Assembly (NCBI GenBank): GCA_023228875.1
Contig: JALOAG010000002.1
Span: 62,001-126,000, forward strand
DNA: 64,000 nucleotides
Direction: 5' to 3'
Source of the DNA: Bacteroidia bacterium
Lineage (GTDB): Bacteria > Bacteroidota > Bacteroidia > NS11-12g > UBA955
A program made the position numbers and the translations under genes. Each line of letters starts with the position of its first letter. Position 1 is the first letter of the stretch. Shown here one piece after another: positions 59,756 through 64,000 of the stretch. The notes beneath the pieces are model-generated. The model was not told the origin of the DNA and did not search any database. It saw only the letters and a program-made list of their open reading frames with translations.

Positions 59756-62191
59756 TTATTTTATTTTGTCGTACTTGATAAGTTTCTTAAAGTCATCAAT
59801 ACTTCTTGGCGGATGAACCATTGAATTTAATTGCAGAAAATAAATACTTCCATCACTAAAGCCGTACGTTCTAAGTGCGTCTCCCGTTATGTAGTGCAAT
59901 TGACCTTGATAGTCAACACAGAGAACTAAACTGGTGTTCTTGAGATTGATGTATGTGTTGCCTTTGTTGAATTGATATACATTTCTGTTAAACTTATCAA
60001 TCATAAATAAGGATTTAACATCGATGGGAATGCCATTTATATCAAGGTAGTTGATAAAACATGAAATTCGCTCGCTTTGTTCGGTTTCTATACTCATAAA
60101 TCCGTATATGCCGGTGTTCTTTATAAAAACTGTTTTGAAATTAGCCTTCCGTTCCCATGTTGATTGTCTGTTTTGATAAAATAAACTATAGTCGGTTAAA
60201 CGTTGGTTAAGATAGTTCTCAAAAGACTCCGCTCTTTGTTTCTGCATCTTGTAAAATTTCTCCAACAATTTACGGTTCTTCTTTTCGGAATATGGTTTGC
60301 CGTTTTTCTTAAAAAATGAAGGCGCTACTTCAATTACTTTATATCCCTCGTCACTTTTGAGAATGATATTCCATTTGCCGTTTGCTTTATCTTGTTCCAA
60401 CCTAAAATCAGAGTAACGTTTGTTGCGTGTAAAAGCTGCATTAAATTCTCTATTGGAAAGCGTGTCAGTATATTTGAAAATGGCTTTTTTAATAATTGAC
60501 AACTCATTAAATAATTCATGCTTATCTTCTAATTGAAAAAACAATTCTCCTTTGTTTTTAATCTTAGGAGTTACTTTGGTGATTTTGAGCAAATTGCGTC
60601 CTTCTGTAATTTTGTAGTTAGTGCCAATATTATTATTGCTTTTTTCCCATTGATATTCTTTAGAGGTGAAGAATCGTCCATTTTTAATATACCTTTCCAC
60701 CTTGTTTCCTTCGTCAAAAAGGAAATATGATTCAGGGTTTCTAAATCTTTCATTGCAATTTCTATTGTCAAGCATATAGACATGCTTAGCAAGATTTTGT
60801 CTAATCCATTCGTCATATCTGATGGGTATTTCTTGTGACTCAGAATTGGAAAAAACAGTTTTAAATAATTCATAATCCATAAATCCCTTTGTGTCGTTGT
60901 CATAAGTGTAGAACACCGAACTCGTATCAGAAACAGGTACATCTAAGCGAATGTTCATGTTGCCATTAAACTGTAGAGGAAAAACACCGTCAGAAATTTC
61001 AATTTCAATCATTATATCTGTTTTATAAAGAGGACTGTTGCGGTATTTGGTAACTCTGAGGTCAAGTCCTCTAAAAGCAGTGTTTACTAAATCCTGTATG
61101 TAACGCACAGAAACGTATGCATTCCCATTATAAACAGTACCGTCTTTTTTAATCAAACTTCCTGCAGGTATATAAAGGTTGCAACCGGATTCAGTATGAA
61201 TGATGGAATTTTCAGCAGCGTTAATGTTAAAGGTTTCAGAACGAGGATATAAATCTTCCAATAATGGCTCTACATTTACATTTGGCAGAAAAATCGGTTT
61301 GGGTTTAAGAATGTACAAATTGCGAGTTCCTCTACTGCTCGCCATCAAACCGGCAGGAGGGTCATATACATCTCTTTTGCCATTCCAAATAGAGGCAATC
61401 CATCTGTTTTCGCGAGGAGTTAACCCATAATCTTCAGAGTAGAATAGAACAGAAAGACTTGTGGGTTTATCACTGCCTAACACTCCATTGATATTAAATC
61501 GCTCAGGTTGTACTTGGGCTTGATGATCATAATTCAGGCGTGTGAGATTGTCATACAGTTTCAATATTTGCAATTCGCCCAGTAAATTCATATTGCTTGG
61601 TAGGTCTGTGGCGTAATCTATACTTAATCCAAGTTCTTTGAGATTATTAAAGGTCATTAGTTTCTCTACAATTTCGTAAAAGGTTTCGGATAAGAAAGTG
61701 CCATAGATATGTAGGTTCTGTATTTTCCTGTAATAGAATAAGAAATCCCAGTCTTTGGGTTCTTCATTAAAAATCAAAGTGATTTTTTCTAAATTAGGTG
61801 TCTTGTAAATGTTTTCAAGAAGATTGGTATCATTAGGATTACATTCAACAATGATGTGTTCAACATTCATTAGTTTTTCAAAGTCAGAACCTAGGAGATT
61901 GCTGCCTGAGTTTTTGAGATATAGTTCAGTAATGTCGTTCCATTGGTTGATGAGGTTTAGGATGTTGCCGGGAGATTGAATATTGTCTATTTTAACAGAA
62001 TAAGCGTCATATAGAATTGAGGGTTGTTTGGCAATAGTAACATAATCCGCTTCTGAAGCGAACAATACTTTGTTAGGTCTGCTACCTTTTTTTATATCCT
62101 TGCTTGATGTCCATGTCCCTGAAAACTGACTTAGTCCGGTCATCGGACTAACGATGATAAGCAGTAGCAGGACATTGAGTATTTTTTTCAT
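59756..62191 (-). CDS. Exported leucine-rich-repeat and ZU5-like domain protein
   Basis: The 811-residue protein has a signal peptide (ILNVLLLLIIVSPMTGLSQ). Residues of about 60-220 show irregular leucine-rich repeats (WNDITELYLKNSGSNLLGSDFEKLMNVEHIIVE, FNNLKELGLSIDYATDLPSNMNLLGELQILKLY). A ZU5-like segment follows (IHTESGCNLYIPAGSLIKKDGTVYNGNAYVSVRY), then a long Tyr/Asn/Lys-rich region and a helical coiled part (FYKMQKQRAESFENYLNQRL). There is no T9SS domain or lipobox. It probably sits in the periplasm or on the outer membrane as a binding protein. The start at 62191 is set by the signal peptide. Confidence 0.65.
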   Translation of the reverse strand: MKKILNVLLLLIIVSPMTGLSQFSGTWTSSKDIKKGSRPNKVLFASEADYVTIAKQPSILYDAYSVKIDNIQSPGNILNLINQWNDITELYLKNSGSNLLGSDFEKLMNVEHIIVECNPNDTNLLENIYKTPNLEKITLIFNEEPKDWDFLFYYRKIQNLHIYGTFLSETFYEIVEKLMTFNNLKELGLSIDYATDLPSNMNLLGELQILKLYDNLTRLNYDHQAQVQPERFNINGVLGSDKPTSLSVLFYSEDYGLTPRENRWIASIWNGKRDVYDPPAGLMASSRGTRNLYILKPKPIFLPNVNVEPLLEDLYPRSETFNINAAENSIIHTESGCNLYIPAGSLIKKDGTVYNGNAYVSVRYIQDLVNTAFRGLDLRVTKYRNSPLYKTDIMIEIEISDGVFPLQFNGNMNIRLDVPVSDTSSVFYTYDNDTKGFMDYELFKTVFSNSESQEIPIRYDEWIRQNLAKHVYMLDNRNCNERFRNPESYFLFDEGNKVERYIKNGRFFTSKEYQWEKSNNNIGTNYKITEGRNLLKITKVTPKIKNKGELFFQLEDKHELFNELSIIKKAIFKYTDTLSNREFNAAFTRNKRYSDFRLEQDKANGKWNIILKSDEGYKVIEVAPSFFKKNGKPYSEKKNRKLLEKFYKMQKQRAESFENYLNQRLTDYSLFYQNRQSTWERKANFKTVFIKNTGIYGFMSIETEQSERISCFINYLDINGIPIDVKSLFMIDKFNRNVYQFNKGNTYINLKNTSLVLCVDYQGQLHYITGDALRTYGFSDGSIYFLQLNSMVHPPRSIDDFKKLIKYDKIK

Positions 62192-62306
62192 AAAGTGCTT
62201 TGATGAATAAGAGTGTAAATAAAAACGCATTATTATTGATTTTATGAGGGCTTTTATCAACGGGATGTGCAAATTTCCAGCCTAAATTTGATTTTCTTTG
62301 CAGCCC

Positions 62307-62924
62307 ATGAATTTTGTAATGCCGGTTGTTGAGGGTTTTGTAACAGGGATAGGTCTAAGTTTGACTTTAGGTACTGTGTTTTTTGCATTAATTCAAAACT
62401 CGCTGATTTTTGGATACAAAAAAGGAATATTAATCGCTTCCGGAGTGGCATTCAGTGATATTGTCCTGATTTCTTTAGTGCTGTGGAGTGATTCGTTTAT
62501 TGGGTTTTTACAAAATTGTGCTAAGGAAGTTACAATAGTAGGCGCGATTTTGTTGATTGTCTTTGGTATAGCTCAGTTTGCTAAAAAGGTTGCCAATAAA
62601 GAGGGAATTAAAGACTATTCTGGTTCTCTGTTTGGAGATATTTTTTTTGTGGGCAAAGGGATATTTTTAAATGTAATTAATCCTGTCAATTTCTTTGTTT
62701 GGCTTTCTATCTCAGCCATGCTGTCTGCAAAATTTCACTATGTAATTGATGAAAAATTAGCGTTTTTTATTGCTTCCGTCATTGCAATATTTACAGTGGA
62801 GTCTTTATTGGCAATATTTGCAGCGCGTGTACGCAAGCTAATGAATGATAAACGCATACGCTGGGTGAACCGAATTTCAGGAACTATCTTTATTGGGATA
62901 GGAGTGTATTTACTATGTTCGTAA
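62307..62924 (+). CDS. LysE family transporter
   Basis: The 205-residue membrane protein has six hydrophobic helices. It has the LysE/RhtB start VVEGFVTGIGLSLTLGTVFFALIQNSLIFGYKKGILIASGVAFSDI and a second half with FLNVINPVNFFVWLSISAMLS. Members export amino acids or related metabolites. An ATG at 62307 is preferred to a TTG at 62298. It is convergent with the PaaG-like gene and divergent from the leucine-rich protein gene. Confidence 0.9.
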   Translation: MNFVMPVVEGFVTGIGLSLTLGTVFFALIQNSLIFGYKKGILIASGVAFSDIVLISLVLWSDSFIGFLQNCAKEVTIVGAILLIVFGIAQFAKKVANKEGIKDYSGSLFGDIFFVGKGIFLNVINPVNFFVWLSISAMLSAKFHYVIDEKLAFFIASVIAIFTVESLLAIFAARVRKLMNDKRIRWVNRISGTIFIGIGVYLLCS

Positions 62925-62931
62925 GAGTATT

Positions 62932-63714
62932 TTATTCTCCCTTGAAATTGGGTAGTCTTTTCTCATTAAATGCACTCACACCCTCTTTATAATCAGCGGA
63001 TTTGCCTGCAATCTCTTGGCAGAATGCTTCATACTCTAACATTGTGTTCAAATCTGAATGAAAGGATTTGTTGAGCATTTTTTTCATCAAGCCAATTGCT
63101 TTGGTTGGTGCAGCAGCATAGTATGCTACAATTTTTGATACTTCATTATCTAATTCTTCATGTGGGACAACTCGATTGACCATGCCCCATTCTAATGCTT
63201 GTTGTGCAGAAACTTTAGACCCCATTGTAGCAAGTTCAAAAGCTCGGTTGCCTCCCACTATTCTTGGTAAAAAGTAAGAAGATCCGCTATCTAAAACCAG
63301 CCCGACATTGATGAATACTTCAATTAAAGAGGCTTTTTCGGATGCAACAATAAAGTCGCTTGCTAATGCCAATGAACAACCGGCTCCTGCTGCAACACCA
63401 TTGAGTTTGCAGATAATGGGTTTAGGCATTTCGCGCATTGCCCTGATGATTGGGTTGTATCTTTTGTATAATGAATCAGACAAAGAACGATTTTCACTTT
63501 TTGCAATTGCTTTTAAATCTTGACCCGAACAAAATGCCTTGCCTGCCCCGGTTAAAACAATGACCCTGCAATTATTGTCGCGCGTTACGTCTTTCAGAGC
63601 ATCTTGTAATTCATAACTCTGTTCGTCATTGAAAGCGTTAAATACATCTTCTCTGTTGAGGGTAATGGTGGCTACGTTGCCATTTTTTTCTAATTTGATT
63701 GCATTATAACTCAT
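62932..63714 (-). CDS. Enoyl-CoA hydratase/isomerase, PaaG-like
   Basis: The 260-residue crotonase-family protein has TLNREDVFNAFNDEQSYELQDAL, GAGKAFCSGQDLKAI (oxyanion loop), KLNGVAAGAGCSLALASDFIVASEKA and VGLVLDSGSSYFLPRIVG. The Asp in LDSGSSY is the residue expected in PaaG-type isomerases instead of the hydratase Glu pair. PaaG isomerises ring-epoxyphenylacetyl-CoA, so this may serve phenylacetate breakdown; a beta-oxidation role is the alternative. Its start overlaps the upstream gene by 4 nt (ATGA). Confidence 0.85.
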   Translation of the reverse strand: MSYNAIKLEKNGNVATITLNREDVFNAFNDEQSYELQDALKDVTRDNNCRVIVLTGAGKAFCSGQDLKAIAKSENRSLSDSLYKRYNPIIRAMREMPKPIICKLNGVAAGAGCSLALASDFIVASEKASLIEVFINVGLVLDSGSSYFLPRIVGGNRAFELATMGSKVSAQQALEWGMVNRVVPHEELDNEVSKIVAYYAAAPTKAIGLMKKMLNKSFHSDLNTMLEYEAFCQEIAGKSADYKEGVSAFNEKRLPNFKGE

Positions 63715-64000
63715 AGCGCAACACTAAAGAAAATCACACAAAATCCCAACAGAAAACCCCAATAAATTTCCTTGAAACTGTGTGCCTCTAATGCAAGACG
63801 TGCTGTCATGCTCAAACCCGCAAAAAATATAAACGGAATGAGCCAATAAATCATCACGCCTTCATTTAGTCCGATGATAGTATATAAAAAGAGGGCAATA
63901 ACACCGGCTATGGCGGCTGCATGTGAACTTATTTTGAACCAAAAATTAATTAACATGATTAAAAATATCAATGTAGCAATGCCAAAAAGATAGCGATAGC
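63711..64000 (-). CDS. PAP2-like membrane protein (partial, C-terminal part)
   Basis: The last 96 codons or so of a membrane protein enter from the right edge; the frame is open to the end of the window. It has three or four hydrophobic helices and the motif FWFKISSHAAAIAGV, which matches the K/S-H region of PAP2-type phosphatases in Bacteroidota. The N-terminal half is outside the window, so catalytic completeness cannot be judged. It overlaps the PaaG-like gene by 4 nt. Confidence 0.7.
   Translation of the reverse strand, partial: YRYLFGIATLIFLIMLINFWFKISSHAAAIAGVIALFLYTIIGLNEGVMIYWLIPFIFFAGLSMTARLALEAHSFKEIYWGFLLGFCVIFFSVAL

Overview
The window is chromosomal DNA of a member of the Bacteroidota. 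The evidence is AT-rich sequence, almost no Shine-Dalgarno sites, many copies of the Bacteroidota -7 promoter element TAnnTTTG, type IX secretion (T9SS) C-terminal sorting domains on three loci, and typical lineage families (long LepB with extra membrane segments, SecA of about 1100 residues, DUF3078, DUF4286, Mpl, SPOR-domain proteins). The genus cannot be named from the sequence; an environmental Chitinophagales- or Sphingobacteriales-like lineage is a guess. Most of the window is ordinary housekeeping DNA, with one accessory-looking island at about 20.3-25.5 kb.

Layout. 0-9.5 kb: end of an NAD-dependent epimerase, a degenerate arginase-family protein, a lipoprotein, valS, a secreted SGNH hydrolase with PKD and T9SS domains, a TlpA-like thioredoxin, a YceI-pirin pair and a Crp/Fnr regulator. 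9.5-20.4 kb: patatin lipase, tRNA-Phe, pdhB, a flavin reductase/radical SAM pair, mpl, DUF4286, rimM-rpsP, an MFS transporter, a homogentisate dioxygenase and a TPR lipoprotein. 20.5-25.5 kb: a tightly packed operon encoding a surface tail-fibre-like protein, three tandem paralogous lipoproteins joined by ATGA overlaps, and a secreted trypsin-like protease broken by an in-frame TAG and a frameshift. This block lies between the 3' end of the TPR gene and a 76-bp duplicate of that 3' end.

25.6-44.4 kb: gyrB-DUF6913-dapA, queA, lepB, a TlpA/ResA protein, a low-complexity lipoprotein, rsgA, rplS, a SPOR protein, secA, trhO, tsaC, DUF3078, mscL, sucC and ilvE. 44.4-64 kb: rdgB with an unknown partner, an outer-membrane protein, a repeat/T9SS protein, a stand-alone B12-binding mutase domain, gltX, a MscS channel, a GNAT-like protein, pyrG, kdsB, a 600-residue uncharacterised TIM-barrel-like protein divergent from hldD, a sodium:solute symporter, a leucine-rich surface protein, a LysE exporter, a PaaG-like isomerase and the end of a PAP2-like membrane protein.

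The main regulatory theme is the promoter element. In many genes it lies only 4-9 nt before the start codon, implying leaderless or nearly leaderless mRNAs. Other structures of note are a terminator-like hairpin inside the first codons of the DUF3078 gene, an rsgA promoter inside the rplS terminator, paired DnaA-box-like sites upstream of gyrB, and palindromes in two divergent promoter regions. The best candidates for something undescribed are the lipoprotein-protease operon with its flanking repeat and the 600-residue protein. All similarity statements come from reading motifs; no searches were run.
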